DNA of 64,000 nucleotides from Varanus komodoensis. Taxonomy: Eukaryota > Chordata > Lepidosauria > Squamata > Varanidae. Shown piece by piece: positions 10,960 through 21,662 of this stretch; the stretch's first letter is position 1, and the number at the start of each line of letters is the position of its first letter. The stretch is from NCBI RefSeq assembly GCF_004798865.1, contig NW_025335761.1, positions 14,746,417 to 14,810,416 on the forward strand, read 5' to 3'. Both the position numbers and the translations under genes were made by a program. The notes beneath the pieces were generated by a model, which worked only from the letters and a program-made list of their open reading frames with translations, had not been told where the DNA came from and did not search any database.

Positions 10960-12370
10960 GATGAAGAAGATTTACAAAAATGGACTGAACTAAAAGTATC
11001 ATGGTTGGGAAGAATTTGAATGAATGTACCACTCAAAGTGAACTTTCTATTTCAGATGATACTACTTGCTATACCAGGTAAAATTCTCCAAGACTGGCAA
11101 AGGCAACTAAATACAACTAAATTCTGAATGGCAAAAAGCTGAGGATTAGATTTAAAATCCCTCAGGATGAAAAGGAGAGAGGAGCCCTTGTAGTACCTAA
11201 TTTAAAAGTATACAGCTGCCTGGTTTGTATTGCAGATTGGATTATAAATGCTAATGATAGGTGAGTGATGTTAGAAATAGCAGATCTTGAAGAGGGAATG
11301 CACAATCTCTTATAGGTTAAAGAGTTGGTTAAAAAGACCCTGACATTAAACAATAATCATGAATTAAGTGATGGCCTAATAAAGATGTTGTAATCCATGA
11401 GAAAGAATATAGCACTCCAGTTTCTCCTCTGATGTTCCCAGTAAAAGCATATGGAAAATACTTAAGGAAAAATAATGATCAATCAAATCTCCGTAAGTTA
11501 TAAAATCAACAAGGACGAGTTAAATCTTGATAACAACTAAAACATGAAGAGAAAAATATACAGTGCTTTGTTTATCACCAACTGATTTTAAGATTGAAAG
11601 AGGAAATACAATCAGGGAAAGGTTTGACAAATTTTGAAAGTTTGACAGATCTGACAGATTTTGAAAGTTGATTAAGCAACAGAATGTTCATCTATTAGTA
11701 AGATTGATCAAACAGTTGCTATAACATGACACTGAAAATCAACAAGACAAGAAAAATAGGACAATTTGGAAGCAAAATCTTGGAGAAGAAATACCATCTT
11801 GTCGATGGGAAGCTTTATGGAAGAAAGACATTAAATTCACAGCCAGTCAAGCATAAAAGAAAATTGGTATAAGATGTTTTATTGGTGATATATTACTCCA
11901 AAAATATTGAAAAATAGCTAAGAATTATAATGGAAAATGTTGGAAGTGTAACGGTGGATGGGACTTTCTATCATATGTAGTGGACTTTTGAAACAAAAGA
12001 TTTTGGAAATTGATATGTGCAGAAATACAAAAAACCTTTAAAACTAAGTTCCCCATGAGTCCTAATATACTTTTGAATATTATGCTAGAAACTTTTTCAA
12101 AAATACATCAGAGTTATTTAAATATATGACAACTGCAGCAAGAATTATAATTGCTTCTAAATGGAAATTATCAGAAACCCCAACAACTGAAGAATGGAAA
12201 AATAAGCTGGCAAAATATGCAGTGATGGCAAAATTAACTAATTAGATAAATAGAAGATCAGTTGAAGAATTTAATGACAAAGGGAAATTTTATATTCAGT
12301 ACAATTAATGGGGTGTAAAAGGGAGCTTTTTAAAAAAAGTAGTTGAGCATCTATAACTGACTTAAAGCGA
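10960..12370 (+). mobile_element. L1 LINE, ORF2 C-terminal end (decayed)
   Basis: Piecewise translation matches the C-terminal region of L1 ORF2. 'KERGALVVPNLKVY' (about 11170-11210) corresponds to the L1 block 'KxxGGLxLPNxxxYYxA'. 'DGTFYHMWWTF' (about 11959-11990) corresponds to 'GTxxHxxWxC'. 'TTAARIIIASKWK' (about 12127-12167) matches the terminal 'ATTAARILIAQxWK'. The blocks occur in the right order and spacing. There are numerous stops and indels, so it is an old, 5'-truncated copy. Its presence beside CR1 and L2 fits squamates, which retain several LINE clades at once. Confidence 0.75.
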
Positions 12371-12819
12371 CTGGAAAATTTGTTGGGGTACAGAATAATA
12401 ATTCTTTTCTGAATTTCCATAGAATGCTGAATGATACAAATATATTTTCAATGTCTTTGAAATTTGTGGGCTTGAATATATTGGTTGTCCTTGTTTAAAA
12501 TCCCTTGGGAACTTTATTCCATTTTATTTTATTCTACATATACAGTAAAACTTTGGTTTGCGAGCGTAATTCGTTCCAGAAACATGCTTGTAATCCAAAG
12601 CACTTGTACATCAAAGTGAATTTCTCCATAAGAAATAATAGAAACTCAGATGATTTGTTCCACAACCCAAAAATATTCATACAAAAATGATTACAGTACT
12701 GTAATATAATACAAAATAATGAAGAGAATACAAAATATAAAGAAAAATGAAACAAATTAACCTGCACTTAGTTTTGAAAACCTTTGTGGCTGGTGTGAGG
12801 GAGAGGAGAGAGAGGAGGG

Positions 12820-13158
12820 TTATTTTGTAGGACAACATTCACTGTCTCTAACAGAATCACTGCTATCTATTAGCTCAATGGAATCTTTTTCTTTTCGTGC
12901 AGCTTTAAAAAGGAGCCTATCCAATGACACTTGCTTTTGCCTCCTTTTGAGGATTTTGTGGAAATGTGGCATTGCATTGCCGTTAAACAGATTCATTGCT
13001 TGCACTGCTACAGCCTTATTTGGGTGGTCCTTTTCTACAAAATTTTGCATTGTTTCCCACATTTTACACATCTCCCTAAAATCATTTGAAGTGAGGGATT
13101 TCTCCGTCTTTTTCTCCTCCTCCTCTGTAGACGACATATCCTCCATAACCTCTTGCAT
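12820..13158 (-). CDS. Tigger transposase, C-terminal fragment (112 aa)
   Basis: An open frame of 112 residues resembling the C-terminal end of Tigger transposable element-derived proteins. An acidic stretch (residues 8-18, 'DMSSTEEEEKK') precedes the block 'FVEKDHPNKAVAVQAMNLF', followed by 'NAMPHFHKILKRRQKQVSLD', which closely resembles the family's 'HPDKAVAxRAxNLFND...HFREILKRRQKQ'. Intact Tigger transposases are several hundred residues, with CENP-B-type DNA-binding domains and a DDE nuclease. Those parts are absent here. The frame is therefore a relic inside a deletion derivative and is unlikely to do anything on its own. Confidence 0.8.
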   Translation of the reverse strand: MQEVMEDMSSTEEEEKKTEKSLTSNDFREMCKMWETMQNFVEKDHPNKAVAVQAMNLFNGNAMPHFHKILKRRQKQVSLDRLLFKAARKEKDSIELIDSSDSVRDSECCPTK

Positions 13159-13591
13159 TTGCTTTACCTTTCAGTATCTCTCTTGGGTGAGGGGGTACTG
13201 AAAGGTAATGCAGATGCAAGATTCTGACCTTGTAGTACAACACACCATGTACTCCTCCCACACAAGCCTTGAAGTCCACAGTTAAGACCTGACATTATTT
13301 TTAAACATATCTTCACTACAAAGCACTAAATATAAACCAAATTGTTGAAACAGTTAAGCAGAATCTGATTTCAGTTAGTCAATGACAGTGTATGGCACTA
13401 AACAACCCAAGACTAAATAAAACAACCCCTTTGTCTTCAGAGTGAGTGTATGCCTTGCGGTAAACAACAAGGAAATGCTGTCAGCTTAAAGCTGCTTCCA
13501 CTGCAATCCTATGCATGTTTAGATAGCAAAACAGTTCTCTAATTCCCAGCTTACCCTCACTTCCTGGAGGGATGCTGAGAGTTGTAGGACC

Positions 13592-13704
13592 ACAGCGAGA
13601 GAAAGAGAAGAACCATTGGCTCTGTTGTGATCATGTGACATTCGGCACAGCGAGAGGGAGAGAGAGAGAACCATTGGCTCAGTTGTGATCTTGTGACATT
13701 CGGC
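13592..13704 (+). repeat. Tandem duplication (55/58 bp) inside the Tigger element
   Basis: Copies at 13592-13646 and 13647-13704 both run from 'acagcgagag' to 'gtgacattcggc', differing mainly in a short purine-rich insertion. They lie head to tail without spacer. Confidence 0.93.
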
Positions 13705-13829
13705 GTCATGTACTACTTGTATTGCAAGACATCGCTTGTCATTTAACAAGTTAAAATTTATTAGAAATGTTTGCTTGTCTTGCAGAATACTCACATAACA
13801 AGTTACTCGCAATCCAAGGTTTTATTGTA

Positions 13830-15115
13830 CTTTTCTTCTTTTTGTGTTAAGAAAATAATAATTTTTAAAAGTAATTGCGATTTTGAATAGATGTGGAGAG
13901 TTAACTTGTCCTCATATATAAATGAATGGCCTTAGACACAATGAATATATAAATTGTATGGATTTGAAATGATGATTAGTTATGCCTCTATCAGTAATTC
14001 TAACCAGGTTAGATACAAGACATGTTATGAATCAGATTGTTTTAGGGCTTGGCTGAAGGTAGAGCAACATGGCTGGAATTAAATATCAAGATAGTAAGGC
14101 ACATTCTGGATGACAAGAAGAGCTTTATGAAGATATAAAGCTTTATAAAATTCTGAATATAATATATTTTCTCTTCCACACTGGCTTACTAGATACAAAG
14201 TAGAGAGTCAGGAAAAAACAGCTGTTTCTCTTTCTAGTATGACATTACATGCACTCAATCCAGAAATACCAATTTAGCACCAAATAAAATAAAATCCAGA
14301 AGCAAAACAGCCAGTGGTGTGCTAGGAGGCAGTGGTGTATTTCAAGCTAGCTGTTGTATTTCTAGGACAATTCCCATTTACCTGCAAGTTTCCTTCTTTG
14401 ATTGGTTTACTTGGTTCACATACATACTCCTGTTTGCATTGCATGATAAAATCTGGCAGATGTCAAAGGCTGTAATTTTTGTTATACATATTGCAAAAAA
14501 AAAATTCATAAAAGAAAGTTGGATTTTCTAAGTGAATTCATGCTGTAGATTTTTTTACTGATGAACAATTGCTAGGCTCAATTGCAGTTCTAGATTATAA
14601 TTCTTAAAATGGAAAACATCTAAGATGAATGGAAAAATGCCTTACAGTTAAAGAGATATGCTCTACCTAACGCTGAACTGCTGATGAAAAATCAGAAATA
14701 CTTTTCGGTAGAAATAGATTTTCATTCAGTGGAGTCTTTATACAAATTTCTAGACCAAATGTTTTGTCTTTAAAAGGTTTAATAGGAGAGTTTTTATAAC
14801 TTTAGGAGAGCAGCAGATGCACAAAGAAGAGCAGCCAGACATCTTAAATATTGCTCTGCTTAATGCATGAAAATATTATTGAACAGAAGAGATAACATCC
14901 CCCAAATTCTGGGGTCTGTGGAATGGTTTTATTATGCAGAAGTCAGGGTTATTAGTTGAGAATATCCAGTGTCACTATAGCTGTTTAGCCTATTTGACAA
15001 GTTACAGAGGTGCAACCAGGTTTGAGGGGGGCTTTGGCAAAGTTTCTTTCACCATTCCCACTCTGCTCTGCTCTACCCTGCTTTTTTCTTTCAAAGCAAA
15101 TATGACAAAACAATG
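13830..15115. other. AT-rich non-coding stretch, nothing recognised
   Basis: About 1.3 kb of AT-rich sequence without a recognised gene or repeat. Confidence 0.4.
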
Positions 15116-15123
15116 GGTTAAAC

Positions 15124-16346
15124 CAGAGGTCCTCAGACTTTTTAAACGGGGCCAGTTCATGGTCCCTCAGACTGTTGGGGGGCCAGACTGTAGTTTGAAA
15201 AAATATGAACAAATTCCTATGCACACTGCACATTAGAATTTAATTAAAATTAAAATAAATTTAAAAATAATTAAAATTAAAATAAATTACAAATAATTAA
15301 AATTAAAACATTAATTTGCAAAATAAAAAATGTTTGTTCCACTCCCTTGAGCTGCAGCAGAAGCCCAAGAGGAGGTGGGAAAGAGCATGTCCATATTCAA
15401 GGGACATAGCTACAGCACAACCAAGGCACTAAATACAGTATTTTGCATAATATAGCTGATTACTGCAACTGGCATTTACAAAGAGTGAAGTAAAAATACT
15501 AAGGATAAATACTGTTAATGCCACTCTAAGTATTTGAAGCAAGTCAGCCCAGAACAATTCCCACAATACTCAATGGCTATATTTGGATGCAGAGCTGATT
15601 ACTACCATATTTTAAGTGCAACCTTGCCTAAACTGGTACTGTCCAGATGAGCTGGACTACAATTGGCCATGCTGGTTGGTCATAATGGAAATTATAGTCC
15701 TCGCTGCTGCCCTGGTTCCAAGGGAGCAGGAGGGGCAGCGGGAGGCTGGAGAGGTGTGTGCCGGGCGGGTCCCCTGGCTGGGAGAAGCCCGTGAGGAGGG
15801 AGGTAAGGGCGTTTTTCCGAGGCGAGGGGAAGAACAGTGGTGGCTTGTCCATAGAAGGCTGTGACTCCTGCACCTCCACACAAGGCGCCACCGCCTTGCC
15901 AAGTGGATGCCCCCAGGCTTGGTGAAGTGGCAGTGGCTTGACCTGCAGCCATGGCTCACATACTTAAAAATGGATTTAAAAAGTTATATTTTTCTTACCT
16001 TCAAGCCTTTTTTAGCATCTTAATCTCTCTCTCTCCCCCCCCCCCCCCTCCCTCTCTCTCCCCCCCCCCCCCCTTTTTTTTTTTTCCCCCCCCAGATCCC
16101 TCCTTTTTTTATAAAGAAAATTGGGGGGGGGGGGGGGGAGAGCCGGCACACGTGTAGTTGAGCTTTTACAATTAGGCTTGCGCGCCAGCTCTCTGCTCAG
16201 TTTCAAAGAACGCCTGCGCTGGCTCAGAGCTTTTGGACTCACTCAGAGATCATTTTGTCCGAGCAAGTCCAAAAGCTCTGAGGTGGGTTGGATAAATGAG
16301 CATGGCAGGCCGCATCCGGCCCACAGGCCATAGTTTGAGGACCATG
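15124..16346 (+). mobile_element. hAT-type non-autonomous transposon (1223 bp) with 8-bp target duplication
   Basis: The left end 'cagaggtcctcagacttttt' and the reverse complement of the right end ('catggtcctcaaactatggc') form hAT-like terminal inverted repeats. The 8-bp flanks are ggttaaac (15116-15123) and ggttaaat (16347-16354), a one-mismatch target duplication of the length hAT elements make. No transposase frame is seen. The interior is a composite: AT-rich near the left end, GC-rich at about 15700-15950, then long C/T and G homopolymer-like tracts at 16021-16140. It also contains a 'ctacaattggccatg...attatagtcc' palindrome (15648-15702). Confidence 0.85.
16021..16140 (+). repeat. Low-complexity C/T tract followed by G run
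   Basis: Alternating poly-C, CT and poly-T runs, then about 17 G residues near 16122-16139. Open frames crossing it (Pro-rich on plus, Arg/Gly-rich on minus) are artefacts of the repeat. Confidence 0.95.
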
Positions 16347-16463
16347 GGTTAAATAAAAAATATGTCCAATGTGTGTTAGCCTGTAGTGGTCCTTTGCTAA
16401 AGAATTTCAAATGGAAGATTTCATATTTGAGCATGTTGGCTCCTCAACCACTTATGCACTGGC

Positions 16464-16757
16464 GTGATGAGAGGTCTGCTCTCTTTTGGCAAGAAACTCA
16501 GGGACCTAAAGGCCCAGGTAGCCTTTTCCTCTGTCTTGCCTGTTTGGGAATTTGGACCAGCTAGGGAAAGGAAGGTTGCAGAGGTGAACAACTGGCTCAG
16601 GGCATGGTGTCAGAAGGAACACTTCAGGTTCCTCAACCATGGCACCTGGTTTGTTGCCACTGGACTTTTGGTGAGGGATGGGGTACACCTCATGAGGATG
16701 GGGAATAGATCCTTTGGAAATGCTCTAGTGAGCTTTGTCCAGAAGGCTTTAAACTGA
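16464..16757 (+). pseudogene. CR1 ORF1, C-terminal esterase-type end
   Basis: A 97-residue open frame matching the C-terminal part of CR1 ORF1, which in birds and reptiles carries an SGNH-type esterase fold. Recognisable blocks are 'FSSVLPVWEFGPARERKV' (residues 21-38), 'EVNNWLRAWCQKEHFRF' (40-56) and 'DGVHLMRMGNRSFGNAL' followed by the ending 'VQKALN'. The 'DGVHL' block holds the Asp and His expected of an SGNH active site. ORF1 normally has several hundred residues; only the end is left here. It directly precedes a truncated ORF2, the normal CR1 gene order. Confidence 0.72.
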
Positions 16758-16762
16758 ACGGG

Positions 16763-17053
16763 GTGTGGGGGGGAGGACCAGGGTTTTGGGACCAGGGTGT
16801 TTATGGTACTGCAGGGGCTGGCGGGACTCCTATGAAGAAGGTGCCAGTATCAGGGAAGATGGGAGGAAATAGGAGGCCGGGGGACCCAGTGAAAGGAATT
16901 TGTGAGAAGGAGCTGAGATGCATTCATACCAATGCTAGGAGCATGGGTATTAAGCAGGCAGAGCTTGACGCTCTCCTGGGAATGAGAGGGTATATCCTGG
17001 GGGGATCATGGAAACTTGGTGGGATGAAAGGCAAGATTGGAAGGCAAGCATAG
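16763..17053 (+). pseudogene. CR1 ORF2, N-terminal endonuclease fragment
   Basis: In this frame 'LRCIHTNARSMGIKQAELDA' (about 16913-16972) matches the start of the CR1 ORF2 apurinic-like endonuclease ('CLYTNARSMGNKQEELEA'). The next block, normally 'GITETWWD', has become 'GGSWKLGGM' through small changes. The frame ends at 17051-17053 and other pieces of the endonuclease follow in other frames. The open start at 16763 is not a trustworthy initiation site. Confidence 0.65.
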
Positions 17054-17656
17054 AGGGGTATGGCCTCTTTAGAAAGGACAAGAAGGGAAAGAGGGAAGGA
17101 GGTGTAGCATTATATGTCAGGGAAGGGATAGGATGCAATGAGATGGGGATCTGGCAGAGGCAGTCTGGGTAAAGTGTTTTGACAAAGAGAGGGACCTGAC
17201 AGTGGGGTATGATATCAATGTCCAAGCCAACTTGAGATCATGGATGATGCTCTGACAGACCAGAGTTGAAGGATATCTTGGGGGAAGGACATGGTAATTT
17301 GGGGTGGTATATAAATGCAATAAATAAAATAAATATGGAAGATTTCAATCTTCTGGATATTAGTTGGGAGACTCAATTGGTGGTGATGGCTTCTTAGATG
17401 CTAGAGAGGGAGGGTTTTTCACTTCACAGGTTTTGTATGTGACTCAAAACCTATAAAATACTCTGCATATGTTCTGGAATTTTGTACTTGGTGGGTGCTT
17501 CTACCCAGCAGCACTGTTGCAAGTTTGAACTCTGCAGAAGGGTTTCCCTGGGTTGTTCTGTGTTGTCGTGAGCGGAGCCGGCTGGTGTCGGAGGTCAGAC
17601 TAGATGGCCGGGGAGGCCCCTTCTGACTCGCTCTGTTTCTATGTTTCTTTGTTTCT

Positions 17657-20600
17657 CACCAATAAAGCTGCTGAGGTTCAAGGTGAAGGTGTCTTCCTGC
17701 GTACATTCTTGAGGCTGCTGAGATTCCCTGACATTATTAAATTTCATGAAGAACAACATTTTTAAGGGAATACCACAAGTTTAGAAAATATTTAACTTCA
17801 CCAGGACTGTGGTAGGAATGTTGCAGTGTATTTAGTGTGCACTGGAAACGTTAAAACAGACATTGGGACTGTCATGCATTTAACTCTGTTGTTTTGTTGT
17901 AGTTTCTTTATTGTATCATTCAATATTTATGTGCTTCTGTTTTTAGATATTTTACTAGTTTATTTTATATTGTTAATGAGACACATGGTAAATACTAATG
18001 GATATAAAAGTAGGGTGCAAAATTACAATGACTAGAAGTACAAATATTAGCCAGCACACTGAAGCTTGTTCTCAATCATTTTAATCAATGAGTATAGCAT
18101 TCCTTTAAAAACCAGACAAACTGATTTCTTAAGAAATGCACAAATCCTGGCCTAACACATTAAAGCAGGTGAATCTTCCTTCATTATTCTTGAAAGGTGC
18201 CTGCAGGGAGGCATCTCTCTTTCGAACAGAAGTGTATCATTTTGTAGCATTTAAGTTTGGGAATTGAAAGAAGAAAAGAGCCAAATAAAAACTCACACTT
18301 CCCGCCTGAGGAATGTTGATGCAATAGGAACCAAATCAGAAATCCCACTTAATCTGTATGCTTCACTTTTTCCTCTGCTCAGCTGGCCTGCAGGTGCAAC
18401 CAAACTTGGCTGGCTTTTCAGTGTGGTGAGACAACAGTTATTACTGAAATTCGCTGGCACACATTCCCCTCGGAAGCTGATGTCATGGAATAACAAAACC
18501 TTCATGGTCACCCTTAACAACCAAAGTGACAGTAAACAATAAATGTCACCTCCACCAAGATGCTGAGTTTTAAAGATGGTGCCTCCTTGCTTAGAATCAT
18601 AAACTGATGGTTTGTATTTTAGCCTTTCCAAAAACACTCCGGCACAGGGAATCAAGTATATAAAAAACAAGTGATAGGATAATGTGTCCCTTGCTATTAT
18701 GGACTTGCATGTTGAAATCTTTGACTGTTCTAGCATTTGCCTATTTTTGATGTGTTTAGCTTATAGGCAGTAGGGAGATATACTTGAAAAAAGTAGGGCT
18801 TAATCCTTCCCTGTATGGGTGAGGGATCCCTAGATCATACCCAGAGCTCTGTTTTCCTATTGCCTGCCTTTGTGCACTTGTAATCATCATGCCATGACTT
18901 TGCAGGAGGTGGGAGTACTGTGCAATATCCACTCCAATATCCCCACCCAGTCTGCTTTGTCATGTAATTTTTGCTCAGAGTTTACTATGGGGAAAAGAAT
19001 TGTGCTCACTGCACATTGGTACAAAAATATTGTAGTATCTGTATTTACTCTTTCCCTTCTTTCTTACCTTCCACCTCTTTTCTCTTGTGGTGTTTGTTTA
19101 GGAAATGCATAATTATTAGTTAATGTGCTTATGTATGTTGCATTATATAGAAATTAATAGAAATGGAAATCAGAGATTATGTACAGTTACTAAATTCTAA
19201 TAAGAATGCAGACTTCCTTTTTTCTCTCTTTCTCTCCCCTATCACACAGTGGTCCTACTGTTCATTTTGATCAAATGTGTGTTATGTGTTTCAATTTGAG
19301 GTTTTTTTTTTTAAATCTTGGTGTGATACTGATAGCATTTGGAAGTTGGTAGTTCTCTTCCCAAAGTGGATGATTTCTGAACTGCAGGTGCAATGTGCAA
19401 AATGTTGTATTCAATACATATTCAGTTAGTACTGTATACTCAGAAAGGGCTAAATCCTATTGCACCACATGTGCTAACCATGATTAATGATCACAAATCT
19501 GATAAAAATAATTTTGGTTTTAGTAAATGGTGGGCAATGGTCTTCACTGGTAAGATTATGAATGTTTGCACCTTTTGGTACGACTTTGAATGCGTATACC
19601 TTATCTGCTAATAAAACACAATACTCCATTTAGTTTTCCTTTCCCAGAGCTGGATAAGACATTTAGTCTCTCAAGATATTTGTTTTAAGGAAATGAGACT
19701 AAGTAATCAGGCTGATTAACTCTGTAAACAAAGAACAGAGTGTAACCTAACAAGATTAGCTCACCATAAAAATGGGAAGAATTGCATAGTGTTTACAATA
19801 CCCTTTGCAGAATGATCTCTTTAGTGCACTTAGTACATTTTATGCATTCCCTCAGTTCTTCAGTAGCAACGGTTCTTCTGTGTTGCCAGTAGGTGAAAAA
19901 AGAAGAAATACGGCAAGAATGCTTTAAATGGGTGATATTGTCCAGTCTATGTCTGCATCACATTCTCTACCTCAGCAGGTCTGGGAGGAGTTAGGAGGTA
20001 TTGAATACCTTGAAAACAGGGATGGGGTGATGTGGAAACATATCACCAGTCTGGCCTGACAATCATGTAGCCTCAAGGAGCTTGGTCTTGCCAGGTCTTT
20101 GTCATGGTCTCTGTATATTCACACACACTGTGCCTGTGTGGAGCCTGTTTTGCCAGGAAGATTCAACATCTAAGAGGGTTTTTTTTTAGTGTTCATGTTT
20201 TATGCAAGTATTATAGATCAATTAGATAGTAGTTTCAGTCATTAAAAGTAATTGCATATTAAATGCTTTGGACTTGTAAGAAGGTGTAATAAATATTAAG
20301 ACCTATATCCTTACACTACCAAAGGTGCCATAATCCAGTGCGGTTAATAGATGAAGTCACTGGTACAGTTAGTTTCATATGCATGTGCATGCAAAAAGCC
20401 AACAAAAACAAAAAATAAGATACCCTTTTAATGAAATGCGTCATTTAATTTGTGCCTCTTATTCCTTGAAAGTTAAGCTGTTGAGCATGTAATTAACAGG
20501 ATCTATGAATCAGTGACTCTCTGAAAACTATTTTAAAAACTCATCAAAGCATAGTCTCAAAAGATCTTTTGGAGGCCTCTAAAATCTTGAAACACCTCAG

Positions 20601-21256
20601 GATTAATATCAAGCCTACTAGTTATGTGATCATGCACATTTGTTTCCATTATTTTGGGCATCGGTTATTTCCGAAAAGCACTGTGTATTAACTGCGTTGA
20701 TTAAGACCACATCTCCCATATATAGATGTCATATTTAGAGGCCACTGTAGAAAGCAGTTAACGCAAAATCTAGGTTTCATATTTTATTTGCCTCCAAACC
20801 AGTCTTCATTTGCAGAGAGATTTCATATTTCCTGTTCTGGACATTCTATTATTTGCACATTTGTAATAGCGGAAATAAGAGGTAAGTACCATAGCTGAAA
20901 ATTTTTTCTCCAGCTTCAAATTCAAGGAGAAATATCTGCGCATGTGCATTAATTCAAACCCTAATCCAGTTAGTGTTCACACAGAGTGAATCAAATGCAT
21001 TAAGGGACCAGAGGGTAAAAATTCATGAAACCAATGGGAAAACCCAGTGATAGTCCAAAGCTTTGAGCAGGGAACTGTATAATCCAAGAACTTGGCTTCC
21101 CTTTCCATTTTCATCCTAGCTTATACTTCCATGAGGCAAGAAAATTTCTTCCTGGATGGTTTAGTGTTCAGTGCAAATACAATTACAATGTCTGTCACAA
21201 ATGGTTGGAATTATAAGTCAATCAAATATAGTTCAAGTAGTATTGTAAGTTTGGTT
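17657..21256. other. Transposon-poor AT-rich stretch, no exon recognised
   Basis: About 3.6 kb without a recognised transposon, RNA gene or exon. The longest open frame is 18293-18736 on the minus strand (147 codons), which I do not recognise; it has no obvious domain. A run of T at 19303-19313 and other short homopolymers occur. Confidence 0.4.
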
Positions 21257-21565
21257 AGAGGCCCCAACATCACCCCAGCAGCCGAGCATTGGATAACAGC
21301 ACACATAGGGGCCATGCACACACTCAGAAAGGAGTAGTGGTGCCAGGCGATGACATCACATGGCCAGTCAGTGCGCTGCCAAGGATATAAATATGTTTGT
21401 ATCATTGAAAGCTCTGTTATTGTGTATGTTTTTTAAAAGATGTTAATGTATGAGTTGTTTTTTCTAAACTAAAACCTCAGTATTCAGTGTTGGCACTTTG
21501 CGATAAATAAATGGGTTTTGGGTTGCAGTTTGGGTACTTGGTCTTTAAAAGGTTTGCCATCACTG
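21257..21565 (+). mobile_element. hAT MITE, 5'-truncated copy
   Basis: From about 21260 to 21565 the sequence parallels the complete MITE at 62001-62389: both share 'cagcagccgagcattggata'-like sequence, 'gccaggcgatga', the run 'ttctaaactaaaacctcag', and the terminus 'ggtttgccatcactg'. The left terminal repeat seen in the complete copy is absent. The right end is intact. Confidence 0.85.
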
Positions 21566-21589
21566 CTCTAGAATTACCCTGTGAGAAGC

Positions 21590-21662
21590 AGTCTGGGTTT
21601 GGACAACATGGCAGTCCAACATGGTTGGTTACCCATGATGGGTTGTCATATGAACTCAGTCT
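21590..21662 (+). repeat. Small palindromic (hairpin) repeat, copy 1
   Basis: It begins 'agtctgggtttggacaacat' and ends 'catatgaactcagtct', so the ends are roughly inverted. It matches 47484-47552 over its length. It lies 25 bp from the end of the hAT MITE. Confidence 0.65.

Larger units (their letters stand above)
12543..13827 (-). mobile_element. Tigger (pogo-type) DNA transposon, deletion derivative, 1285 bp
   Basis: The left end 'cagtaaaactttggtttgcg' pairs with the reverse complement of the right end ('caataaaaccttggattgcg'). TA flanks both ends (12541-12542 and 13828-13829). The interior encodes, on the minus strand, only the C-terminal end of a Tigger transposase (12820-13158). No DDE catalytic domain is recognisable, so it could move only with help from elsewhere. 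It also holds a tandem duplication at 13592-13704, an (AGAG)-rich stretch, and near 13543-13590 a copy of a small 'gagttgtagg' palindromic repeat. Confidence 0.88.
16450..17656 (+). mobile_element. CR1 LINE, internally deleted copy keeping ORF1 end, ORF2 start and 3' tail
   Basis: Three CR1 parts lie in order: the C-terminal end of ORF1 (16464-16757), the N-terminal endonuclease part of ORF2 (about 16910-17460, including a 'DFNLLDI' segment near 17343-17363 that matches the endonuclease GDFN block), and the 3' end (17569-17656: 'gtcagactagatggcc', 'ctgtttctatgtttc'). The whole RT domain is missing between the last two. A short 'ggtggtatataaatgcaata' segment at about 17303-17335, resembling the 3' tail of L2-type elements, interrupts the endonuclease region. 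Confidence 0.75.

Noticed and set aside
15700-15950. CpG-island-like promoter with a first exon
   Set aside because: The GC-rich stretch lies wholly inside a hAT-type transposon bounded by terminal repeats and a target duplication, and overlapping frames exist on both strands.
15951-16333. Pro-rich and Arg/Gly-rich proteins
   Set aside because: They are translations of C/T and G homopolymer-like tracts.
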